DNA from: JBAYHN01 sp041666125
GTDB lineage: Bacteria > Patescibacteriota > Gracilibacteria > UBA1369 > UM-FILTER-53-11
Reading direction: 5' to 3'
DNA length: 35,663 nucleotides
NCBI GenBank assembly: GCA_041666125.1
Contig: JBAYHN010000003.1
Span: 1 to 35,663, forward strand
Positions 9,204-16,086 of this stretch are shown here, piece by piece. The notes under the pieces are model-generated. The model saw only the letters and a program-made list of their open reading frames with translations. It was not told where the DNA came from and did no database searches. The translations under genes and the position numbers were made by a program. Each line of letters opens with the position of its first letter. The first letter of the stretch is position 1.

Positions 9204-11606
9204 ATGGCAAATAAAAACAACAAAAATATGAAAAATACAAAAAAGAAGTTCTCTTCAGCTGGCAATTCATTATCACATCATGAGTTTTTTCTGTTTGAGC
9301 CAAAGACCCTTGCCATAATAATTGTTACTTCTGTTTTAACTCTTTTAATAGCGTTTTTTGGCGAACAGGGCGGAAAGTTTTTGACAAGCGTTATTTCTAC
9401 TGTTCCTGCCCATGCGCCATATGATGGCCTAACGTTTCCGGTTAAGCAGATGCCAAATTGGGTAAAACTTACGGAGGCGGAAAGGAAAATGACATATAAT
9501 CAGTTACCTCCGGAAAAACTTATTTCAATTGCGGCATATAATCCAACTCATCTCGCCATACCGGTTTCTATGCTCAAGTGGAATGATCCGGCTGATGATG
9601 CGATTCGTAATGAGAAAATTACATACTCTGTTCCATATCTTGGCAGCTACAAGCTGGATGGTCTGGAAAATTCCGGCAGTCATCCTGCTATTGATATAAA
9701 AATTCCAAACGGCACACCGATTTATGCAATCGCAAACGGAACAGTTACAAAAACCACCATTAGTTCAGGCGGATTTGGAAATCACATTGTGATTCAACAT
9801 AATAATTTTCCATCTTTTGATGACAAAAATAAACTCGTGACTCTTTATTCTTCATATAATCACTTGAGTTCAATTTCTGTGAATATGAATGATGTTGTTA
9901 CAAAGGGCCAGCTTATTGGATTTTCCGGGGAGACAGGCACCGCTACAACGCCACATTTACATTTTCAAATAGATACAGATAATTCTGCTTGGCATCCTTA
10001 TTGGCCTTTTACAACAGCCGATATGAATTCTGCCGGTTATTCGTTCTTTGAAGCAATTAATCATGGTTTGGGACAGCAAAATGCGGTTGCCAATACAATA
10101 AATCCAATGAAATATGTTCAAGCGTATTCTGGTGATCAATCTATTTTGGTAACTTCAAATCCAGCTCTTACACAAGCACTTTCCACTGTGGATAAATATG
10201 AAAACGTCTCGTTTGCAGTGCAGATTGTAGGTTCTACTAATAAAATAATTGAGGGCGATACATTGAAGGTAATCGTTCAAGCATTTGATGCGGAAGGTAA
10301 TTTGCTTAGCAAGCCGGATTTTAAGGATGATGTAAAACTCTCGCTTTTAAATGGCAATGGAGTTTTAAATAGAAATGCAATTACAGCCAGCAACTTAAGA
10401 ACCGGTATTTCGAATCACGCCAGAATCTCGGATTTAAAACTTGGTAAAGATAAAGTTATTCTTCGTTTTAGAGAAAAAGAATTTTCTTCTCAGGAATTTG
10501 AAATTACCCCAAAAGTTTCTACTGTTGCGAGTTTTAAAGTCGTGTTAGATAGATCCGAGATTAAGCTGAATGAAATTGTACAAGCTTCTGTTTTGGCTCT
10601 GGATGCGTCCGGAAACAGCTTGAATGATTTTGTTCTTGATGAAAATCCTGCTGTTGGTCAATCATCAGCTTTGGGTAGTCTTAGCCAAAATTCTTTAACT
10701 CGCGATAATTTTTCAAATGGAACTGCAAATGTTTCGTTTACTTCTGCGACGCCCGGTGAAACTCAAATCGTAATAAATTATCATGGTGCGGCTTTTCAGT
10801 CTCCGACTGTAAAAGTTCTTCCGCCACCTGATCCTGAACCTGTTGTTGTTGCTCCGGAAGTTGTAGTGGAAACTCCTGCTCAGCCTGAAGTTGTTACTCC
10901 TATCGTTGAAACACAACCCGTTGTAGTAGAGACCCCAGTGCAGCCTGAAGTTGCTCCGATTGTGGAAACACAGCCGGTTGTAGTGGAGACACCGGTTCAG
11001 CCAGTGACTCCTGTTCCAGAGCCAGTTGTAACTCCTGTAGTAACGGCAAAACCTCTTCCATTCACCGACATTCCAGAGACAAATATTTATTTTGAAGCGC
11101 TTACCGAATTAAAAACTTCCGGACTTGTTGCAGGCTATGCAGATGGTACATTCCAGCCTGACAGTAAAGTTTCCCGCGCGGAGGCAATTACCTTTATTTT
11201 AAGGGCAATTAACGAAACTATTCGTGAAAAAATTGAAGCAAAATTCCCGGATGTCCCTATGGAAATTTGGTTTGCAAAATATGTAAGCACTGCGTTTGAA
11301 CTTGGATTCGTAAAGGGTTATCCGGACGGATACTTTAGGCCACAAGCCGAAGTTACTCTTTCTGAATTCTTCACAATGATTTTTGTTGCCGCGAAAGTTG
11401 ATATTGATCCGCAAATTCAAATTACATTGCCGACCGGTGTAGATGCAGCAGCTTGGTATGCACCATACATTCAAGAAGCAATTCGCAGAAATATTCTGGA
11501 AATAAAAGACTCTGCGCTTGATCCATCAAGATCTATGACTCGCGGTGAAATTGCGCTCATCTTGTATAGATTGCAGCAGTTGGAAAAGGAGGGAAATGGG
11601 TTGTAG
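9204..11606 (+). CDS. Cell-surface M23 metallopeptidase with Ig-like region, Pro/Val stalk and three SLH domains
   Basis: An 800-residue exported protein. A Lys/Asn-rich cytoplasmic tail is followed by one membrane segment or uncleaved signal (about 36-52). A LytM/M23 peptidase domain (about 130-290) has a complete active site: H160-xxx-D164 (SHPAIDI) and H251-L-H253 (PHLHFQ), so it should cut peptide cross-links of peptidoglycan. Residues about 310-540 look like beta-rich Ig/invasin-type domains (FAVQIVGSTNKIIEGDTLKV; FKVVLDRSEIKLNEIVQASV). A Pro/Val/Glu repeat stalk (about 540-616) leads to three SLH domains (FTDIPETNIYFEAL...GYADGTFQPDSKVSRAE; FPDVPMEIW...GYPDGYFRPQAEVT; AAWYAPYIQEAIRR...LDPSRSMTRGE). 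SLH domains anchor proteins to wall-linked polymers. Together this suggests a surface hydrolase acting on its own or a neighbouring cell's wall; the target is an inference. Confidence 0.92.
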   Translation: MANKNNKNMKNTKKKFSSAGNSLSHHEFFLFEPKTLAIIIVTSVLTLLIAFFGEQGGKFLTSVISTVPAHAPYDGLTFPVKQMPNWVKLTEAERKMTYNQLPPEKLISIAAYNPTHLAIPVSMLKWNDPADDAIRNEKITYSVPYLGSYKLDGLENSGSHPAIDIKIPNGTPIYAIANGTVTKTTISSGGFGNHIVIQHNNFPSFDDKNKLVTLYSSYNHLSSISVNMNDVVTKGQLIGFSGETGTATTPHLHFQIDTDNSAWHPYWPFTTADMNSAGYSFFEAINHGLGQQNAVANTINPMKYVQAYSGDQSILVTSNPALTQALSTVDKYENVSFAVQIVGSTNKIIEGDTLKVIVQAFDAEGNLLSKPDFKDDVKLSLLNGNGVLNRNAITASNLRTGISNHARISDLKLGKDKVILRFREKEFSSQEFEITPKVSTVASFKVVLDRSEIKLNEIVQASVLALDASGNSLNDFVLDENPAVGQSSALGSLSQNSLTRDNFSNGTANVSFTSATPGETQIVINYHGAAFQSPTVKVLPPPDPEPVVVAPEVVVETPAQPEVVTPIVETQPVVVETPVQPEVAPIVETQPVVVETPVQPVTPVPEPVVTPVVTAKPLPFTDIPETNIYFEALTELKTSGLVAGYADGTFQPDSKVSRAEAITFILRAINETIREKIEAKFPDVPMEIWFAKYVSTAFELGFVKGYPDGYFRPQAEVTLSEFFTMIFVAAKVDIDPQIQITLPTGVDAAAWYAPYIQEAIRRNILEIKDSALDPSRSMTRGEIALILYRLQQLEKEGNGL
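10860..11012 (+). repeat. In-frame tandem repeat coding for a Pro/Val stalk
   Basis: Units begin at 10860, 10920 and 10977 (60, 57 and about 36 bases), each starting GTTGTAGT and coding VVVETPxQPEV...VETQP; the third is incomplete. The repeat keeps frame inside the M23-SLH gene and makes an extended spacer between the peptidase/Ig part and the SLH anchor. Such repeats can change length by slippage. Confidence 0.8.
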
Positions 11607-11618
11607 GAGGTTGTCTAA

Positions 11619-11693
11619 TGGTGACCCCGGCTGGAATCGAACCAGCATCCACAGCTTAGAAGGCTGTTGCACTATCCATTATGCTACGGGGCC
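11619..11693 (-). tRNA. tRNA-Arg (anticodon UCU)
   Basis: Read on the minus strand. Acceptor stem GGCCCCG pairs with CGGGGTC (one G-U pair), D stem GCAT/GTGC, anticodon stem ACAGC/GCTGT with loop CTTCTAA (anticodon TCT, decoding AGA and AGG), and T arm CTGG-TTCGATT-CCAG. Discriminator A at 11622 is followed by an encoded CCA (11621-11619). The cloverleaf is complete. A TATAAT on the minus strand (11751-11746) overlaps the stop codon of the CPBP gene upstream and could start it, giving a leader of about 45 bases; no -35 is apparent. The tRNA lies directly after the opposite-strand M23-SLH gene. Confidence 0.96.
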
Positions 11694-11746
11694 AAATTGA
11701 CGTTTCTTCAGGCTAAATTTGTTAACCAAAGCTGAAGCCTGCGCCA

Positions 11747-12499
11747 TTATACCTGTAAATACCCACTCCACACCAGTATTTCTAACGAAAAGGCCAAAGC
11801 GTTGTTTATCATATGGAAAATAATGCATGGCCAGATCGATTTTGAGCGTAAAAAAAGCCAGTTAAGCACGAGGGCCAAGATCATCATCATTCCCATACTT
11901 TCAAATTCCATGTGAATAAGGGCAAACAGGGCTGCACTTAATAAACTTGCCAATACGGGCTGGAATTTCATTAAAAGAGTCGGCAGTAAAAAACCGCGAA
12001 ACAAAATTTCTTCCGCTATCGGCGCAATAAAAACCAAAACTATTACCGCTATAGAAATATCAAATCCACTGCTGCCAAAAATCGGCATGTGCGAGTCTTG
12101 CAGCCCAAAGCCGGGAGGAAAATATCCCAACTGTCTTATAATAATTGCCAGAAAAATATTTATAATAATTACGATTCCATACGCTTTAAAAATCCATTTC
12201 GCTGCTTCCCATACTTTTATTTTTAAAAATCCCAAAGCCGCAAAATTCAATTTGTATTTCTTAATTACATGAAAATAAAGTGGAGCAATAAAAATTATTT
12301 CCTGTACCACAAATAGGCAAAGCGTTATAAGACTTTTATATTTGGATTTATCAAAAAACTGACTGGCATCAAATATTGTCAGCAGAATATTTAGCCCCGT
12401 AATTAAGCAAAAAATCGTCAAGAATACCAAAAAAAGATCGCGAAATTCCCATTTTGGTAAAGCCGTCCCGGTTCCTTTATCGGTTGCTACAATATCCAT
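11747..12499 (-). CDS. CPBP-family intramembrane metalloprotease
   Basis: A 250-residue membrane protein with about seven or eight hydrophobic segments. The three CPBP (Abi/CAAX-protease-like, Rce1-type) motifs are intact: EEILFR (E163, E164, R168), FALIH (F192-H196) and HMINN (H229-N233). Glu and His residues in these motifs bind the metal or act in catalysis. Family members cut prenylated proteins, pheromone or bacteriocin precursors, or membrane anchors; which substrate applies here cannot be seen. It is transcribed away from the PH-domain gene with only 23 bases between their starts and lies upstream of tRNA-Arg on the same strand. No bacteriocin-like small ORF is adjacent. Confidence 0.9.
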   Translation of the reverse strand: MDIVATDKGTGTALPKWEFRDLFLVFLTIFCLITGLNILLTIFDASQFFDKSKYKSLITLCLFVVQEIIFIAPLYFHVIKKYKLNFAALGFLKIKVWEAAKWIFKAYGIVIIINIFLAIIIRQLGYFPPGFGLQDSHMPIFGSSGFDISIAVIVLVFIAPIAEEILFRGFLLPTLLMKFQPVLASLLSAALFALIHMEFESMGMMMILALVLNWLFLRSKSIWPCIIFHMINNALAFSLEILVWSGYLQV

Positions 12500-12512
12500 A
12501 ATTCTCTACAAT
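12484..12512 (+). promoter_or_regulatory. Promoter of the PH-domain gene
   Basis: TTGCTA at 12484-12489, a 17-base spacer and TACAAT at 12507-12512. The ATG at 12523 is 10 bases after the -10, so transcription should start only about 2-4 bases before it. The element lies partly in the 5' end of the divergent CPBP gene. Confidence 0.5.
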
Positions 12513-12522
12513 TCACTCTAGC

Positions 12523-13080
12523 ATGCATCTTAGAGATGGTGAAATTGCATTGAAGGTGGTTACAAGGCATCTCACGCCTTACGTTCTTAGTCTTGTGAAA
12601 ATTCTTGCCATCGCAATCCCCTTTTATGTGCTTCTTTTTTATATAGGTCGCGCAATTGGCAATAATGCCCTTATTTACATTCTCGCCTTTGTGTCTTTTT
12701 TTGTTGGAATAATAATAACTATGATTACGCTGGATTATATTTTGGATAAGCTGATTATTACGAACAAGCGCGTGATTTGGATTAATTGGAAAACCCTTTT
12801 TAAGCGCGAAGAGCACGAAGCGGAACTTATGGATATTCAGGACATCGAAACTCGAGAGAAAGGCATTTTGTCTAAATGGCATATTATGGACTATGGACTC
12901 CTTCAAATAGCGACTGCCTCGTCTACATTGTGCATATCTTTTGAAGATTGCCCTGATCCGGAAGGAATAAAACATTTTATAATATTGCAGATGGAAAAGA
13001 TGTATTCGACTGTTCAGAAAAATCACACTACACCTCAACCGGGAATTGTTCTAAAACCTGAAGAATGGTCTGTCAATTAG
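12523..13080 (+). CDS. Membrane protein with bacterial PH (bPH2/YdbS-like) domain
   Basis: A 185-residue protein with two membrane helices (about 19-42, VLSLVKILAIAIPFYVLLFY, and 47-70, ALIYILAFVSFFVGIIIT), followed by a beta-rich domain beginning LDYILDKLIITNKRVIWI. That sequence is typical for bacterial PH-like domains after a TM pair (bPH2, DUF304). The function of this family is poorly known; roles at the membrane are assumed. The start ATG is the first after a -35/-10 pair at 12484-12512, and no Shine-Dalgarno sequence is present. A long open frame on the opposite strand here is a shadow. It ends 41 bases before ruvB, which has its own promoter. Confidence 0.82.
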   Translation: MHLRDGEIALKVVTRHLTPYVLSLVKILAIAIPFYVLLFYIGRAIGNNALIYILAFVSFFVGIIITMITLDYILDKLIITNKRVIWINWKTLFKREEHEAELMDIQDIETREKGILSKWHIMDYGLLQIATASSTLCISFEDCPDPEGIKHFIILQMEKMYSTVQKNHTTPQPGIVLKPEEWSVN

Positions 13081-13104
13081 GTAACCTTTTAAAATTTTAT
13101 GCCG

Positions 13105-13113
13105 TGCTATAAT
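13105..13113 (+). promoter_or_regulatory. Extended -10 promoter of ruvB giving a leaderless mRNA
   Basis: TGCTATAAT (preceded by G) ends at 13113, only 8 bases before the ruvB ATG at 13122. A start point 6-8 bases after the -10 would fall on or just before the A of ATG. No -35 match is seen at the usual distance. Confidence 0.65.
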
Positions 13114-13121
13114 TAGCGGGC

Positions 13122-14159
13122 ATGATCGAGAGAGAAGAACAAAAAAGGGTAATTTCCCCCGAAGCAGATCCTCAGGAATTTTCGCAGTTTGAGCAAACTC
13201 TTAGGCCAAAAACACTAAAAGAATATATTGGCCAAAAAGAAATCAAAAAAAATCTAAATGTTTTTATAGAAGCTGCAAAACATCGCAAAGAACCGCTTGA
13301 ACACGTACTTTTGCATGGCTCGGCCGGTCTTGGCAAAACAACTCTTGCATATATTATTGGTAGCGAAATGGGCTCTGCCGTAAAAGTTACTTCCGGGCCT
13401 GCACTTGAGCGACAGGGTGACCTTGCATCCATTCTTACAAATTTATCTGTCGGAGATGTTTTGTTTATTGATGAGATTCACAGGTTAAAACCTGTTGTGG
13501 AAGAGGTTCTTTATAGTGCGATGGAAGACTATGCAATTGATATTATGCTCGGCAAAGGGCCTTCCGCCCGCAGTGTAAGGCTAAATTTGCCTAGATTTAC
13601 TTTAATTGGGGCAACTACAAAAGTGAGCATGCTTTCTTCCCCTCTTCGCGACAGGTTCGGCAATGTGTTTAAGCTGAATTTTTATGATATTGATGATATT
13701 AAAAAGATAATTCAAAGGTCTTCTACTATTTTGGAATTTGATATTGATGAGTCCGCAGCGCAAAGGCTTGCCCAGTGCAGTAGGCAAACTCCACGTATTG
13801 CCAATAGAATGTTACGCAGGGCTCGCGATTTTGCGCAATTCCATGGTGAGAAAAGCATTACGGAAAAAGTTGTTGCTCAGACCATGGAATCTCTTGGCGT
13901 TGATCATTTGGGCTTGGATGGCATGGATCGCGACATTTTGCGCACTATGATAGAGAAATTTAAAGGTGGTCCTGTTGGCTTAAATACAATGTCTTCGGCA
14001 CTTTCGGAAGAAGAAGATACTTTGGAAGATGTATACGAGCCATATTTGATTCAGCTTGGATTTATGGAAAGAACCCCGCGAGGAAGAATGGTTACAGAAA
14101 GAGCTTTTACTCATCTTGGTATAGAAATGTCCACCAAACAAAAACAATTATTACTTTAA
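13122..14159 (+). CDS. ruvB: Holliday junction branch-migration helicase RuvB
   Basis: A 345-residue AAA+ motor that, with RuvA and RuvC, drives branch migration of Holliday junctions. Visible are the opening segment LRPKTLKEYIGQKEIKKNL, Walker A GSAGLGKTT (66-74), Walker B LFIDEIHRL (D117, E118), sensor 1 GATTKVSMLSSPLRDRFG with its arginine finger, sensor 2 TPRIANRMLRRARDF, and the C-terminal winged helix ending ERTPRGRMVTERAFTHLG. The length is normal. The start at 13122 is supported by the adjacent extended -10 element, which leaves no room for an upstream start. ruvA and ruvC are not beside it. The lipoprotein gene follows 22 bases later and may share the transcript. Confidence 0.97.
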   Translation: MIEREEQKRVISPEADPQEFSQFEQTLRPKTLKEYIGQKEIKKNLNVFIEAAKHRKEPLEHVLLHGSAGLGKTTLAYIIGSEMGSAVKVTSGPALERQGDLASILTNLSVGDVLFIDEIHRLKPVVEEVLYSAMEDYAIDIMLGKGPSARSVRLNLPRFTLIGATTKVSMLSSPLRDRFGNVFKLNFYDIDDIKKIIQRSSTILEFDIDESAAQRLAQCSRQTPRIANRMLRRARDFAQFHGEKSITEKVVAQTMESLGVDHLGLDGMDRDILRTMIEKFKGGPVGLNTMSSALSEEEDTLEDVYEPYLIQLGFMERTPRGRMVTERAFTHLGIEMSTKQKQLLL

Positions 14160-14181
14160 CTATTAATTAATTATTTTCTTT

Positions 14182-15909
14182 ATGAAAAAATTACTTTTTG
14201 CGGCGGCGCTTGTACTAATGGTTGTTGCTGGATGCACTTTCTTTCAAAAGGCAGAAGAAATTCCTGCGGAACCGATTCAATCACAACTGGAAAAGAAAAT
14301 TGGAATAGTTAGCACTGCCCAGGACCAGGGTTTACTTGCTGCGCCATCAAAATTTGCGCTTACATCAGACACAAACGAAAAGATTTTTATAGATGCACTT
14401 TCGGTAAATCTAAAAAAATACACAAAACGCCGAGTTGAAGTTGAAGGAAAATGGAATGAGCCAAAGACCATTTTTATGGTAGATACAGTGACTTCTATTG
14501 GGCAAGAAACGCAGATTAAACAGTCATATATGAATACGGAGGTGGGTATAAAGTTTCAATATCCGTCGATTTGGTCGCTTGTGGCAACAAAAGATATTTT
14601 AGGTTTGCAGAAAATTGTTATTACTCCATACGAAGTTGCACAGGAAGAAAGCAGCAGCGTGGATACAATTACGATTGAAAGGTCGGAGAATAATAAAAAA
14701 CTTTCCGCTCGCGATTGGTTGAGCCTTGATGATCAATATAGGTCAAAGGATCCGCTCGAAACAAACACTACTTATCAGCAGAGTTCTGTGGGTATTGCTC
14801 AGTTGGATGCTGTAAAAAAGACAATCGGTTCAGGTGAAAAAGTTGAGTTTTTTGTAGCTCGTGATCTCTATATTTATAGGTTTACTCACTCAACTGTTTC
14901 GGATTCGGATAAAGATTTATATCGAAATGAATTTTTCAATTTAATGGCCAGTTTTGAATTTGTTCCTCTAACTCCGGGAGAGGCCACGACCACTCCGGTT
15001 CTACCAGACTCAACAACGGCTAATCCAACGGATAAACTAACCACACTAACTCCAGCATCCGGCCAAGTAACTCCTCCACTTTCGGAGTTGGCAAAAGAAG
15101 AATTGGCAAAAAGGGCGAAGGCCGAAGCGGATGCAAAGGCGGCAGAGTTAGCAAAAGTAGCGGCAGCTTTAAAAACCAGTGACGCAGCTACTGCTCGCCA
15201 AAACTTCATAACTTATATAAAGCAAAATATTTCAACTCTTGCGCCGGAAGCTCCAACTTCTGGAACTTGGACAGCCACGCAATTTGAATTTGTGGCTCCG
15301 GAAGGCCAAAGCGAGAACTTCAATGCAATTTATGTAACTTATTCAAGCGGCACAGAAGTAAGAAAAATTTTACTTTCTGTTTCCGACAGGACTACTCCAT
15401 CTTCCGTTAAGCAAGTTGCATATTTCAAGCAAGGCTCCGTTGCCGACTGGGATTTGGCTAGCGGAACAGACAGTGCCAAAACCGGCGAAAAAACAGTTAT
15501 AAAAGATGGTGCAGCACCAACGGAAGCCGTCACGGTAAAAAAAGGCATGAGACTTCTTGAATCGCGTTCTTGGAAAATCAAAATTCAATATCCGGCCAAT
15601 TACTATTGGTCTTTTGCAAATGGCGGTTACCAGTTTAGCAATAAGCCAATAAGCGGAAATAATGCGTTGTTAACTCTCACTAAAGGGCCTTCAAATATAG
15701 CTGTTTCCCAAACGAGCATTGGAGAAATTGGTGGAAGACCTGCAACTGAATATCAATCTCAAATGTCAGAAAATTATGGTGTTTGCGTTCAAGGCAAAGA
15801 GCAGTTCTGCATAAATGGAACTGCAAATACGCCTGAATTAATAGCCATGAAAGCCAGTCTGCAAGCCATCGCAAAAGAAATGCTTGCCACACTGCAAGAA
15901 AATCAGTAA
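14182..15909 (+). CDS. Lipoprotein of unknown function
   Basis: A 575-residue exported lipoprotein: basic start MKK, hydrophobic core and lipobox VAG-C18. I do not recognise the family. Residues about 25-108 look like a small beta domain (RRVEVEGKWNEPKTIFMVDT). Two later segments resemble each other, one starting VGIKFQYPSIWSLV (about 122) and one WKIKIQYPANYYWSF (about 470); both have the QYPxxxxW pattern found in PsbP/Mog1-like lipoprotein domains, so a duplicated domain is possible. Between them lie a Thr/Pro-rich linker and an Ala/Lys/Glu-rich helix (LAKEELAKRAKAEADAKAAE), probably coiled coil. It sits 22 bases after ruvB. It probably displays a folded domain outside the membrane; nothing more specific can be claimed. 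Confidence 0.75.
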   Translation: MKKLLFAAALVLMVVAGCTFFQKAEEIPAEPIQSQLEKKIGIVSTAQDQGLLAAPSKFALTSDTNEKIFIDALSVNLKKYTKRRVEVEGKWNEPKTIFMVDTVTSIGQETQIKQSYMNTEVGIKFQYPSIWSLVATKDILGLQKIVITPYEVAQEESSSVDTITIERSENNKKLSARDWLSLDDQYRSKDPLETNTTYQQSSVGIAQLDAVKKTIGSGEKVEFFVARDLYIYRFTHSTVSDSDKDLYRNEFFNLMASFEFVPLTPGEATTTPVLPDSTTANPTDKLTTLTPASGQVTPPLSELAKEELAKRAKAEADAKAAELAKVAAALKTSDAATARQNFITYIKQNISTLAPEAPTSGTWTATQFEFVAPEGQSENFNAIYVTYSSGTEVRKILLSVSDRTTPSSVKQVAYFKQGSVADWDLASGTDSAKTGEKTVIKDGAAPTEAVTVKKGMRLLESRSWKIKIQYPANYYWSFANGGYQFSNKPISGNNALLTLTKGPSNIAVSQTSIGEIGGRPATEYQSQMSENYGVCVQGKEQFCINGTANTPELIAMKASLQAIAKEMLATLQENQ

Positions 15910-15924
15910 AAACGTGAAAAAAAC

Positions 15925-15953
15925 TTGACCGTATTTAATTAGCACTCTAAAAT
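15925..15953 (+). promoter_or_regulatory. Sigma-70-type promoter of clpC
   Basis: TTGACC at 15925-15930, exactly 17 bases, then TAAAAT at 15948-15953. The -10 lies in the spacer of the CIRCE element, so a bound repressor would block RNA polymerase. The leader to the ATG at 16087 would be about 127 bases, AT-rich, with no strong hairpin and no other feature that I can see. Confidence 0.8.
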
Positions 15954-15965
15954 TAAGAGTGCTAA
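15939..15965 (+). promoter_or_regulatory. CIRCE operator (HrcA binding site)
   Basis: A perfect inverted repeat TTAGCACTC-N9-GAGTGCTAA, the canonical CIRCE sequence; the arms extend to 11 bases each with flanking AA and TT. HrcA represses heat-shock genes through this element. Here it overlaps the clpC promoter. hrcA is not in the window. Confidence 0.97.
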
Positions 15966-16086
15966 TTGAGGTGCTTAATTAAATCACAAAAGGAACACAA
16001 TAAATTATAAGTAAGTAAAGAGTAACCTGGTGAATCTTTCAATAAAATATGGTAGTATTACATGATAATAAATTTTAAAAATAAAT

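Noticed and set aside
10860..11012. Possible CRISPR or satellite repeat
   Set aside because: The units are contiguous, keep codon frame and code a Pro/Val stalk between recognised domains; there are no spacers.
12487..13038. A 183-codon open frame on the minus strand
   Set aside because: It lies opposite the PH-domain gene, has a composition typical of a shadow frame and no recognisable domain; the plus-strand gene has a promoter and clear membrane helices.
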